22,155 nt of DNA from COE1 sp964445375. GTDB taxonomy: Bacteria; Bacillota; Clostridia; Lachnospirales; Lachnospiraceae. Made by a program: the position numbers and the translations under genes. The notes beneath the pieces are model-generated. The model had not been told where the DNA came from. It ran no database searches and saw only the letters and a list, made by a program, of their open reading frames with translations. The stretch covers positions 1 to 22,155 of the forward strand of contig CAYUKO010000060.1 of NCBI GenBank assembly GCA_964445375.1, given 5' to 3'. Positions 15,100 to 21,997 of this stretch are shown piece after piece (within the stretch, counting starts at the first letter, position 1; each line of letters starts with the position of its first letter).

Positions 15100-15516
15100 T
15101 TATACCTCAAAACTCTTCGTCTTCAAATCACAATAATATCTACCGCTCTTCGCAGTAAATTTCAAAACACAATAATCCGGATCCGTAACACCTTTCTTGT
15201 AAAACACGGTGTCCCCTTTTCTCCAAATCATATCCTTTATTTCTTGGTCTGTTAATACTTCCATCCTCCCCACCAGCATAACGCCTGTGTACTTAATCAG
15301 CCCTTTGTGATAAAAATATATACTGGCATTAGGATTGCTTTGAAACTGCTTTACCCTGAGCGATGATGTATTTGTTGAAAAATAGAATTCCTTTAATCCA
15401 TTCATTTTTCTAGGTTTTAACATTGCTTTTACATTCGGACAACCATTCTCATCCACAGAACATATGAAACTAACATTTTGTTTCCGAATAAATTGCTCAA
15501 TTTTTTTAAATTCCAT
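15100..15516 (-). CDS. PPOX-fold flavin-binding protein (pyridoxamine 5'-phosphate oxidase family)
   Basis: This 138-residue split-barrel protein is of the general-stress-protein-26/PPOX type. Characteristic parts are VSFICSVDENGCPNVKAM (strand pair near 15-32), FYFSTNTSSLRVKQFQSNPNASIYF (about 44-68, FMN phosphate region), and the KSGRYYCDLKT end. Small proteins of this kind bind FMN or F420 and reduce unknown substrates. It sits 3 bases after the GNAT gene and abuts the EFR1 gene, so it is cotranscribed with an electron donor. GAGGAA precedes the ATG. The substrate is unknown. Confidence 0.85.
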   Translation of the reverse strand: MEFKKIEQFIRKQNVSFICSVDENGCPNVKAMLKPRKMNGLKEFYFSTNTSSLRVKQFQSNPNASIYFYHKGLIKYTGVMLVGRMEVLTDQEIKDMIWRKGDTVFYKKGVTDPDYCVLKFTAKSGRYYCDLKTKSFEV

Positions 15517-15519
15517 TGC

Positions 15520-16038
15520 TCATTCCTCATCAATCTCCTTTACTAAAGAATACATCTTCATATCAATTACTTTACCGTTCTTTACAGCATTACTTCTCAT
15601 AAGTCCCTCAAATTCGAAACCTGCCTTTTCAAGCACTCTGCTAGATGCCATATTATAAACAAATGGCTCTGCAAATATCCTAATAATGTCCGTATGTTCA
15701 AATATATACGAACATACTTGTGTTACTGCGCTTGTACCAAGTCCACATCCCCAATAAGGTTCACCAATGTAATAACCCATTTCAGCTGTTCTTGAGTGAA
15801 TGTTATCACACCGAAATACACCAATACTTCCAACCAACTTATCATCTACAGTTATTGCGAAAGCAAATGTTTTGTTTTTATCAGCAGAAATCATTGAATT
15901 GATATACTCTTCTGCATCTGTTTCTGTATAAGGATAAGGCAGTCCATCACGCAAATTATTAAGTATATTTCTATTATTAAGCATTTCTGCCAATCTGACA
16001 GCATCCTCTATTCTCCATTTTCGTATTTTACATTCCAT
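15520..16038 (-). CDS. GNAT-family N-acetyltransferase (RimJ/RimL-like)
   Basis: This 172-residue acetyltransferase uses acetyl-CoA to acetylate an amine. GNAT motifs are visible: MGYYIGEPYWGCGLGTSAVTQVCSYIF (about 86-112) gives the substrate strand and the acetyl-CoA loop in degenerate GxGxxT form, and MASSRVLEKAGFEFEGLMR gives the RimJ/RimL-type NxxSxRVxEKxGF motif. It resembles enzymes acetylating ribosomal proteins, antibiotics or small amines; the target cannot be told. AAGGAG overlaps the stop of the upstream gene. It is the third gene of the operon. Confidence 0.88.
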   Translation of the reverse strand: MECKIRKWRIEDAVRLAEMLNNRNILNNLRDGLPYPYTETDAEEYINSMISADKNKTFAFAITVDDKLVGSIGVFRCDNIHSRTAEMGYYIGEPYWGCGLGTSAVTQVCSYIFEHTDIIRIFAEPFVYNMASSRVLEKAGFEFEGLMRSNAVKNGKVIDMKMYSLVKEIDEE

Positions 16039-16053
16039 TTACGAACACACTCC

Positions 16054-16482
16054 TTACATATCTAGCTTAACATCGTCAATCCCTTTAAACTCGGGTACAA
16101 TTATCGAATGAATCCTCTCTTTGATTTCCTCTCTTACATTGGTAATGCACCATTCCTTCTGACCGCCGATACTTTTGCAATCATCTTCAATCAGAATATC
16201 TGGCTTTATCCGCTCAACAATTTCGCTATATTGCTCTCCTCTTTCTCTGCATAAAATCTCAGTATATTTCATACCATAAAAATCTATAATCCGTTTTATA
16301 AATTGGTATCTTCCCTTGCGTACATAAGAGCAAAGATATATCTCATATCCCTGTTTCTGCCAACCATTAACAATCTCCACCGCACCACCTATCGGCTTAT
16401 ATCCGTATTTTGAAAATAGAAATATCGGAAATTTAGTATAAAAGGTTGTTCCTTCAATAAATATCATTATTATTTTAACCAT
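16054..16482 (-). CDS. HAD-like protein with degenerate catalytic motif
   Basis: The 142-residue protein looks like a small HAD/5'-nucleotidase-type fold. The start (IIMIFIEGTTFYTKFPIF) sits where HAD enzymes have DxDGT, but the nucleophile Asp is a Phe and the second Asp a Glu. The later part is more typical: GYEIYLCSYVRKGRYQFIKR (motif II region), FYGMKYTEILCRERG, and DILIEDDCKSIGG (motif IV, DD present). It may bind a phosphorylated ligand without cleaving it, or belong to a HAD-like subfamily with its own chemistry. It begins one base after the metallo-hydrolase stop codon. The fold call is moderate; catalytic activity is doubtful. Confidence 0.65.
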   Translation of the reverse strand: MVKIIMIFIEGTTFYTKFPIFLFSKYGYKPIGGAVEIVNGWQKQGYEIYLCSYVRKGRYQFIKRIIDFYGMKYTEILCRERGEQYSEIVERIKPDILIEDDCKSIGGQKEWCITNVREEIKERIHSIIVPEFKGIDDVKLDM

Positions 16483-16483
16483 T

Positions 16484-17122
16484 CTATTTCACCCATCTCC
16501 GATTTCGTTTTGGTTTCCCGTGTCCAAAATAAATTATTTTCTCGCCCATTTCAGCAATGTATTTAGCACTTCCTAACATTTGCTCTTCATCTGTGTATAA
16601 CATTGATATGGTTGGATAAAACATATTCATTAAAGCATCTCCCACAAACAGTTTGTCTCCTTCTATCTCCAAACCAATAGAACCCTCTGTATGCCCTGGT
16701 AATTCTACAACCTTTGCATTTATACCATATTCATTCAAGCTGTCTCCATTCTGTAAATACACCATTGGTTCAAATACATCCAAGGTATCCTTCTCAAAAC
16801 TACTTAAAGATACTAATAATACTATTTTCCCCAAAAGAGTTTTTGCTGACATTTTTTGTTTCCTATTATCCGGTATCATATTCATATCTTTTTTACTCAT
16901 TGCAATCGGAATGTTTAAAGCATTCGCAAGATAAGCTGCGTTCTGACAATGATCCATATGTCCGTGAGTGAGTACAATTAAGCTTACATGAAACTCCTTA
17001 CACTTTTCTAAAATCTTCTCCCGATATTTTCTTCTTCCAGTATCAATTAATATGGCTTTATCTTTATCAACCACGATATAACAATTCACATTACCAGAAC
17101 TAATCCTATGTATATCAACCAT
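16484..17122 (-). CDS. Metallo-beta-lactamase-fold hydrolase
   Basis: The 212-residue enzyme has the HxHxDH zinc motif at 53-58 (HGHMDH), His144 in LPGHTEGS, Asp162 in FVGDAL, and a final metal His near 201 in FGHGKP. This is the glyoxalase II-like branch of the fold, hydrolysing thioesters or other esters in the cytoplasm. It heads a five-gene run with intergenic gaps of 15 bases or less (HAD-like, GNAT, PPOX, EFR1). Its own start overlaps the last codons of a relic alpha/beta-hydrolase frame, and the ribosome site (AGAGG) is distant and weak. The substrate is unknown. Confidence 0.88.
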   Translation of the reverse strand: MVDIHRISSGNVNCYIVVDKDKAILIDTGRRKYREKILEKCKEFHVSLIVLTHGHMDHCQNAAYLANALNIPIAMSKKDMNMIPDNRKQKMSAKTLLGKIVLLVSLSSFEKDTLDVFEPMVYLQNGDSLNEYGINAKVVELPGHTEGSIGLEIEGDKLFVGDALMNMFYPTISMLYTDEEQMLGSAKYIAEMGEKIIYFGHGKPKRNRRWVK

Positions 17123-17228
17123 AATATATATTTAACCTCTCGTATATTGAACTCAGCAATTTCCCTAATTTATCCGGAGCTTCCACATTCACCTCATGCC
17201 CTGCACCACTGGAAATATCTAATCGAAC
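17115..17228 (-). pseudogene. C-terminal remnant of an alpha/beta hydrolase
   Basis: A 37-codon open stretch without a start reads VRLDISSGAGHEVNVEAPDKLGKLLSSIYERLNIYYG and ends at TGA 17115-17117. GHEVNVEAP followed by a KLGKLL..IY helix is the usual end of an alpha/beta-hydrolase domain, including the catalytic His. It lies directly after, and in frame with, the TAG TAG double stop of the thuA-like gene, so most of the hydrolase gene has been deleted. The identification is by motif only. Confidence 0.5.
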
Positions 17229-17231
17229 CTA

Positions 17232-17939
17232 CTATTCTCCCACCTTTACGCACTCATACGGTGCATCCAGGCGGTTCACTGGTTTTGCCCAGCGTACTGC
17301 ATTTTTTATCACTTTTTGTACATTGGCATCATGATAAATTGGATATTCCTCGTGTCCCGGTTGGAAGTAAAAGATTTTGCCTCTTCCTCGTGTCCATGTA
17401 CAACCGCTTCGGAACACTTCCCCACTGGAAAACCAGCCAATAAAAACAACGTCATCCGGCTTTGGAATATCAAAGAATTCGCCATACATTTCTTCTTTTG
17501 GCAAGGAGAAACCATCTGCTAAGCCTTCTGCAATGGGATGTGACGGATTCGTGCATTTCAAAATCTCACTGTCACCATGGCGCCAACGAAGACACATAGA
17601 GGTTCCTAACAAAAGTTTCAATGGTTTACACAGATGCGCAGAATGAAGACCTATAAATCCCATACCACACAATACATGCTTCTTCACTCTTTCTGCGATT
17701 TCATCCGGCACTTTATCATGTGCACAATGTCCCCACCAAATCAGGACATCGGTATCCTTTAATACTTCTTCGGATAAACCGCACTCTGGCATTTCCAAGG
17801 TTGCCATTCTAATCTGCATATCCTCTTCTGTTTCCAAAAAGGCTTTGATGCAGCCGTGGATTCCGTTTGGATAAATAGCGCCTACATTTTGATATTCCTT
17901 TTCATGTATGTATTCGTTCCATATGGTTACTTTTATCAT
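17232..17939 (-). CDS. ThuA-like domain protein (trehalose utilisation type)
   Basis: The 235-residue cytoplasmic protein matches the ThuA family, a class-I glutamine-amidotransferase-like fold found in sugar utilisation operons. Family features include VTIWNEYIHEK at the start, DVLIWWGHCAHDKV (about 64-77), GMGFIGLHSAHLCKPLKLLLG (about 92-112), RHGDSEILKCTNPSHPIAEGL, EEMYGEFFDIPKPDDVVFIGWF and the GRGKIFYFQPGHEEYPIYH ending with the conserved His. It has a good AAGGAG site. The upstream neighbour resembles a sugar-phosphate isomerase, a common ThuA partner. The gene ends in two tandem TAG stops, followed in frame by a hydrolase relic. The biochemical role of ThuA proteins is poorly known. 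Confidence 0.9.
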   Translation of the reverse strand: MIKVTIWNEYIHEKEYQNVGAIYPNGIHGCIKAFLETEEDMQIRMATLEMPECGLSEEVLKDTDVLIWWGHCAHDKVPDEIAERVKKHVLCGMGFIGLHSAHLCKPLKLLLGTSMCLRWRHGDSEILKCTNPSHPIAEGLADGFSLPKEEMYGEFFDIPKPDDVVFIGWFSSGEVFRSGCTWTRGRGKIFYFQPGHEEYPIYHDANVQKVIKNAVRWAKPVNRLDAPYECVKVGE

Positions 17940-18040
17940 ATTCTGCTCCTTCCCTTATTTTAAAATTTCTGAATCATATTCTTACGATCTCAGCAGCAAG
18001 TGCTTCGACCTGCCTGAATAGATACATTTCCTTATAAAAT

Positions 18041-18646
18041 TTAATCTTCCAATCTGCGTAAAAACTCTGCGGATTTTTGCATACAATCAATCTGATTCTC
18101 CGCTCCAAAATGTTCAATGGCAAAATATCCCTGATAACCTTCTGCCAATGCTTCTCTTACAATACGTTCAACGGGAAGATAGCCTGCTCCCGTCGGACAG
18201 GTTGCCATTCCCTTCTTATATACAAAGGATTCTGCTAAGCTTTCTTCACCTCTGTCCTTGCAATGTATATGCACCATCCAAGGCTTTAAGAGTTCAAATC
18301 CTGCATACGCATCTTCATCACTATATGCAAAATTACCAATATCCATGGTAAATCGAAGTCCTTCCACATGCTCCATAAACCATAAAAGCTGCCATTTTGT
18401 TGCAAATGGTGCTGCCTCATGGTCAAAATTCTCCAAGGTAACATTGATATTCTGACTGGATGCATACGTTACTAATTCCTGTAGGTTTTGCTTCATCTGC
18501 TGTACTTTCTTATTGTGGCTCATGAATTGATACAAAGAATCTTTCTCTTTTCCTGCGTTTCTTGCCTTTTGAACAACTTCATCCATACTCAGGCTGCTTT
18601 GTTCTACGGCTTCCTGTAAATGGTCGTAAAAAATGGATACTTTCAT
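18041..18646 (-). CDS. Sugar phosphate isomerase/epimerase-like protein with internal deletion
   Basis: The 201-residue protein belongs to the xylose-isomerase-like TIM-barrel family, whose members usually have about 270-280 residues. The N-terminal 32 residues (MKVSIFYDHLQEAVEQSS...VVQKARNAG) and the C-terminal half (VTLENFDHEAAPFATKWQLLWFMEHVEGLRFTMDIGNF, VHIHCKDR, GYFAIEHFG) are typical. The part between, which should hold about two to three beta/alpha units, is missing, with no frameshift. Metal ligands of the second half are present (E in TLENFD, D in TMDIGNF, H in VHIHCKDR, E in AIEHFG), but the barrel cannot close normally. It is probably non-functional or strongly altered. The ribosome site is weak. 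It follows the AIM24 genes by 19 bases. Confidence 0.75.
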   Translation of the reverse strand: MKVSIFYDHLQEAVEQSSLSMDEVVQKARNAGKEKDSLYQFMSHNKKVQQMKQNLQELVTYASSQNINVTLENFDHEAAPFATKWQLLWFMEHVEGLRFTMDIGNFAYSDEDAYAGFELLKPWMVHIHCKDRGEESLAESFVYKKGMATCPTGAGYLPVERIVREALAEGYQGYFAIEHFGAENQIDCMQKSAEFLRRLED

Positions 18647-18665
18647 CTTTTTCTCTCTTATTCTC

Positions 18666-19550
18666 TTAATTAAAAATATCTAACACATCTGATATCACAT
18701 CAATTGCTTTTCCAGCTTTGCCAAGTGTTCCCTGATTGGTCTTGCTCTGACTCTGAGCTGTTGCACTGCTGGAAGCTGCCGGACTAATATTGTAATTAGC
18801 AGCGGTTGGAGCAAGTAATATCTTACCGCTTCCACGATATACATTCACAAGTCCTTCTCCCGATACCGCAGAACCAAGCAGGCTCTTTCCAGATTTCTCA
18901 ACGGTGAAATTTAAAGAACCTGACCATGCAATCGCCATATTTCCATCAATCTTCATCACATCATTGTCTAATACAACTTCAATCAATTCTTCATAAGGAA
19001 CATAGGACTCTAATGCCGCAATTCCTTTGCCGGATAATGACAGATTGAATAAACCTTCTCCACCTAATACAGCAGAAGAAAGATTCGATCTTGCCACTGT
19101 TTTCTGCTGAAGTGAGCTTTCACAGGCAAGAAACAGACCATCATCAAGCACTATGGTTCCCCATTCAGAAACATCCACTAGGATAATGTGACGATATGTA
19201 GGCTCTAACATCATACTTCCTGTCCCCTGATAGAGCGGCTTTACGGCACTTTCCTTCGTTACCGCAGAGCTTACCATCTTACCAAGAAAATCTCCAACAC
19301 CCTTTACATTGGAAGAGGTATTGACATCTCCACTCATCCACTGCATTGCCCCTGCCTGAACGACATAGCTGCTGTCATTGAAATCCAATAAAAGCTGTCT
19401 CTTTCTGACATTCATCTTGGAAGCAAAATAGTGATTTACGGCTGCCCCCGCTGAAATACTTAAGTCTTTTTCATGCTCTAACACATGAAAATTCCCCATG
19501 GACGCAATCTCTTTGAGATTTCTATTATTTAAAACACTGCTATCTACCAT
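18666..19550 (-). CDS. AIM24-family protein with C-terminal tail
   Basis: The 294-residue protein is built mostly of beta strands, as in AIM24 (PF01987), a fold related to the TRAP-like beta barrel and known from mitochondria-associated and bacterial proteins of unclear function. Residues about 30-246 match the upstream paralogue closely (SKMNVRKRQLL, GAMQWMSGDVN, GVGDFLGKM, ILVDVSEWGTIVLDDGLFLACE, FNLSLSGKGIAALES, WSGSLNFTVEKSGKSLLGSAVSGEGLVNVYRGSGKILLAPTA). Unlike that paralogue it continues for 46 residues: a low-complexity Ser/Ala/Gln linker and a possible amphipathic helix (LGKAGKAIDVISDVLDIF). AGAGG sits before the ATG. No signal peptide is seen. Confidence 0.88.
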   Translation of the reverse strand: MVDSSVLNNRNLKEIASMGNFHVLEHEKDLSISAGAAVNHYFASKMNVRKRQLLLDFNDSSYVVQAGAMQWMSGDVNTSSNVKGVGDFLGKMVSSAVTKESAVKPLYQGTGSMMLEPTYRHIILVDVSEWGTIVLDDGLFLACESSLQQKTVARSNLSSAVLGGEGLFNLSLSGKGIAALESYVPYEELIEVVLDNDVMKIDGNMAIAWSGSLNFTVEKSGKSLLGSAVSGEGLVNVYRGSGKILLAPTAANYNISPAASSSATAQSQSKTNQGTLGKAGKAIDVISDVLDIFN

Positions 19551-19563
19551 TTTCCTCTTCCCC

Positions 19564-20319
19564 CTATGCTGTTGGTGCCATTAAAATCTTACCTGTTCCA
19601 CGGTATACATTGACAAGACCTTCACCGGATACCGCAGAGCCAAGTAGACTCTTTCCAGACTTCTCAACAGTAAAGTTCAGCGAGCCAGACCATGCAATTG
19701 CCATATTTCCATCAATCTTAACCACATCATTTTCAAGATTGAACACAATCAATTCTTCCTTTGGCACTGGACTTTCCAAAACCGCAATGCCTTTTCCACT
19801 TAAGGACAAGTTAAATAAACCTTCTCCACCCATGACTGCGGATGAAAGATTCGTTCTTGCTACTGTTTTCTGCTGCAAAGTGTCTTCACATGCAAGGAAA
19901 AGACCATCGTCAAGTACTACACTTCCCCACTCGGAAACATCCATCAATAAGATATGTCTATAAGTAGGCTCTAACATCATAACGCCCTTTCCCTTATAAA
20001 CAGGCTTTACTGCTGTTTCCTTTGTTACCGCTGCACTTGCCATCTTTCCAAGGAAGTTGCCAACGCCTTTCACACCACTTTCCATATTCACATCACCAAG
20101 CATCCACTGCATAGCGCCTGCCTGTGTGACACAACCAGTTCCACCAAGTTCAACGAAAACCTGACGTTTTCTGACATTCATTTCAGATGCATAATATGCG
20201 GTAACTGCATTAGAAGGATTTACGCTTAAGTCCTTCTCGTGTTCAAATACACGAAATGGTCCCATCTGGTCGATTACCTTCATATTTTTGTTGTCCATAA
20301 AATTGTTTAATTGAAACAT
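19564..20319 (-). CDS. AIM24-family protein, short paralogue
   Basis: This 251-residue paralogue of the following gene shares its domain along nearly its whole length and ends exactly at KILMAPTA, lacking the 46-residue tail. Many DNA differences between the two are in third codon positions, which points to an old duplication kept under selection for protein sequence. Divergence is highest near the N-terminus and around SPVPKEELIVFNLENDVVK. The gene is first in a run of two AIM24 genes, the isomerase-like gene and thuA. AGAGGGCG precedes the ATG. Molecular function is unknown for the family. Confidence 0.88.
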   Translation of the reverse strand: MFQLNNFMDNKNMKVIDQMGPFRVFEHEKDLSVNPSNAVTAYYASEMNVRKRQVFVELGGTGCVTQAGAMQWMLGDVNMESGVKGVGNFLGKMASAAVTKETAVKPVYKGKGVMMLEPTYRHILLMDVSEWGSVVLDDGLFLACEDTLQQKTVARTNLSSAVMGGEGLFNLSLSGKGIAVLESPVPKEELIVFNLENDVVKIDGNMAIAWSGSLNFTVEKSGKSLLGSAVSGEGLVNVYRGTGKILMAPTA

Positions 20320-20353
20320 TGTTTCGCCCTCTCTTTCTTGCCATTTTATGCAA

Positions 20354-20398
20354 TGACTATTTGATATTGTAACACAGATTTGTATACTAGAATAGTCA
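20354..20398. promoter_or_regulatory. Inverted repeat in the AIM24 upstream region
   Basis: TGACTATT (20354-20361) and AATAGTCA (20391-20398) are perfect complements 29 bases apart. Between them the minus strand reads TGTGTTACAAT, a good -10 candidate, but the only -35-like TTGACT is 22 bases away, which is too far. It could be a regulator site pair around an activator-dependent promoter. Confidence 0.35.
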
Positions 20399-20440
20399 AA
20401 TAACTACAAAATTGCCAAAAAATTTAACCGTTTCTGCTTA

Positions 20441-20782
20441 TTACTCCCAGCCCTTCCATACTTCTGGTTGATACCCTATCGTTGCCTTTTTCCCATTACG
20501 GACAATTGGGGTTTTTAGTACTTTCTGATTCTCCAGAATCTTTTCTTCTTTATCTTCCTCTGCAATATACTGAATCAATGCCAGCAAATCCTTGTCCTTG
20601 CACTTTTCATCGAGCATAACGTCCAGCCCGCCAACTGCCTGTTTCACGCTGGTAAATTCTCCCTTGCTCATGCCCTTTTCCTTCAAATCAATAAACTGGT
20701 ATTTTATATTTCTCTCTTTAAAATATCGCTCTGCTTTCTTTGTATCAAAGCATTTCTTTGTTCCAAAAATCTGTATATTCAT
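20441..20782 (-). CDS. ArsC/Spx-family thioredoxin-fold protein
   Basis: This 113-residue protein is of the arsenate reductase/Spx family: IQIFGTKKCFDTKKAERYFKERNIKYQFIDLKEKGMSKGEF at the start, with active Cys11 in KKCFDTKKA, then LKTPIVRNGKKATIGYQPEVWK near the end, matching the xxTPIxxxG..xxxGF pattern. There is no CXXC as in Spx, so it is more like the YffB/ArsC-like single-cysteine members. Arsenate reduction is not supported because no ars genes are near. I start at ATG 20782 (GAGGTG just upstream); a TTG at 20809 would overlap the GH32 gene. It lies 14 bases after that gene and is probably cotranscribed. Confidence 0.85.
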   Translation of the reverse strand: MNIQIFGTKKCFDTKKAERYFKERNIKYQFIDLKEKGMSKGEFTSVKQAVGGLDVMLDEKCKDKDLLALIQYIAEEDKEEKILENQKVLKTPIVRNGKKATIGYQPEVWKGWE

Positions 20783-20796
20783 ACGCACCTCTTCTT

Positions 20797-21879
20797 TTAT
20801 TCTAACCAATAGGAAAATGATAGTTCCCCTTTATTAACAAAGACTTCTATTGCCTTTTCATCCTTTAAAATATCTACACTGGAAATATCGCCGACATATT
20901 CAAGCGGAATGTCCAGCGAATGTTTGTGTAATATCACTTTGCCATTTTCTACTTCTACCTCCGGACTCTGATTCTGTAATAGCTTCCCTGCCTCAGCTAC
21001 CGGGAAATTATAAATTTTTCCATTTACCAGTGAAAGTTCTCTTGGGATAGTCAATGCACCTGCATATTCTACATCTGCCTCAACCTGTCTGTTCCAATCG
21101 AAAAACCATCCTATCATGATTCTTCTTCCATCCTTTGCTTCAAAGGTCTGTGGCGCATAAAATTGTGGCCCTGCTTCCGGTGTGCAGTAATTCTCTGGAA
21201 TCAATTTCCTACCATCAAAACTTCCTATTATAAATTGTGTTGCATACATCTTATATCCTATCTTGCTATACATTAACACATATTTATCACCCAGCTTGAA
21301 AAAATCTGGACACTCTATGGCATGGTTATACTCTACGCTTTCATAAAGCACTCCCATATAGTTCCATGTAAACAAATCTTCTGACTGAAATAACAGCACT
21401 CTGCCCTTTCCATTAAGCATAGTTCCTACCACCATGTAATAGTTTCCATCTATGCAGACTACCTTCGGATCACGGAAGTCTCTACTGCCATCTTTCGGAA
21501 AATGACGGATAATGGGATTGCCTTCATATTTTTCAAAATGGATTCCGTCCTCACTAATTGCAACCGATTGCGTCTGCCCAAGTTCTTTTGATACCGAAGT
21601 ATAAAATAAATACAGCTTGCCGTCCTTTTCTATCGCACTTCCTGAAAAGCAGCCTCCATCATTCTCATACCATTCCTTTGGTTCTAATGCAATTGGAAGC
21701 TCCTTCCAGTGAATCAAATCCTTACTCACCGCATGTCCCCAGTGCATCGGTCCCCACTTTGGTTCATATGGATTATGCTGAAAAAAGGCATGATATTGTC
21801 CCTGAAATTCAATTAATCCATTTGGATCATTCATCCAGCCTTTCCTTGGTTCAAAATGATAAGAAAATCTTTTTTGCAT
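20797..21879 (-). CDS. GH32 beta-fructofuranosidase (sucrose/fructan hydrolase), short form
   Basis: This family 32 glycoside hydrolase cleaves terminal fructose from sucrose, sucrose-6-phosphate or fructans. All three catalytic acids are present: Asp18 in WMNDPNG (nucleophile), Asp137 in RDFRDPKV (transition-state stabiliser) and Glu189 in AIECPDFF (acid/base). The five-bladed propeller covers about 1-290. With 360 residues it is shorter than the usual 430-500: the C-terminal beta-sandwich is reduced, though the closing IEVFVNKGELSFSYW motif is kept. There is no signal peptide, so it acts inside the cell. I start at ATG 21879 because GGAGGG is 6 bases upstream; an earlier in-frame ATG precedes that site. 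No sugar transporter is visible in the window. Confidence 0.9.
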   Translation of the reverse strand: MQKRFSYHFEPRKGWMNDPNGLIEFQGQYHAFFQHNPYEPKWGPMHWGHAVSKDLIHWKELPIALEPKEWYENDGGCFSGSAIEKDGKLYLFYTSVSKELGQTQSVAISEDGIHFEKYEGNPIIRHFPKDGSRDFRDPKVVCIDGNYYMVVGTMLNGKGRVLLFQSEDLFTWNYMGVLYESVEYNHAIECPDFFKLGDKYVLMYSKIGYKMYATQFIIGSFDGRKLIPENYCTPEAGPQFYAPQTFEAKDGRRIMIGWFFDWNRQVEADVEYAGALTIPRELSLVNGKIYNFPVAEAGKLLQNQSPEVEVENGKVILHKHSLDIPLEYVGDISSVDILKDEKAIEVFVNKGELSFSYWLE

Positions 21880-21909
21880 ACGATACCCTCCACACATTTC
21901 ATTACTTAC

Positions 21910-21939
21910 ACTATAATATAAAAGATATCATAACCTCAA
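21910..21939 (-). promoter_or_regulatory. Predicted promoter of the GH32/ArsC-like unit
   Basis: On the minus strand TTGAGG (21934-21939) and TATAGT (21910-21915) are 18 bases apart, about 30 bases before the GH32 start codon. Confidence 0.5.
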
Positions 21940-21960
21940 TATATATTAACAAAAAGTCAA

Positions 21961-21990
21961 AAAACAGGCACTCTTCACGAGTACCTGTTT
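21961..21990 (-). terminator. Terminator of the gene at the window edge
   Basis: AAAACAGG-ACTC and GAGT-CCTGTTTT form a 13-bp stem with one mismatch over a 5-base loop; the minus strand continues TTTTTTG. It separates the edge gene from the GH32 promoter. Confidence 0.85.
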
Positions 21991-21997
21991 TCATCAC

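Noticed and set aside
17108..17443. 111-residue plus-strand frame across the thuA end
   Set aside because: It lies opposite thuA and the hydrolase relic, is rich in His/Pro/Leu, and has no ribosome site.
17974..18040. Short minus-strand frame ending ...FRQVEALAAEIVRI between the isomerase-like gene and thuA
   Set aside because: It looks protein-like and could be another gene tail, but about 20 residues are too few to name a family.
20441..20782. Arsenate resistance gene
   Set aside because: The fold matches ArsC/Spx but there is no ars operon, regulator or efflux gene nearby.
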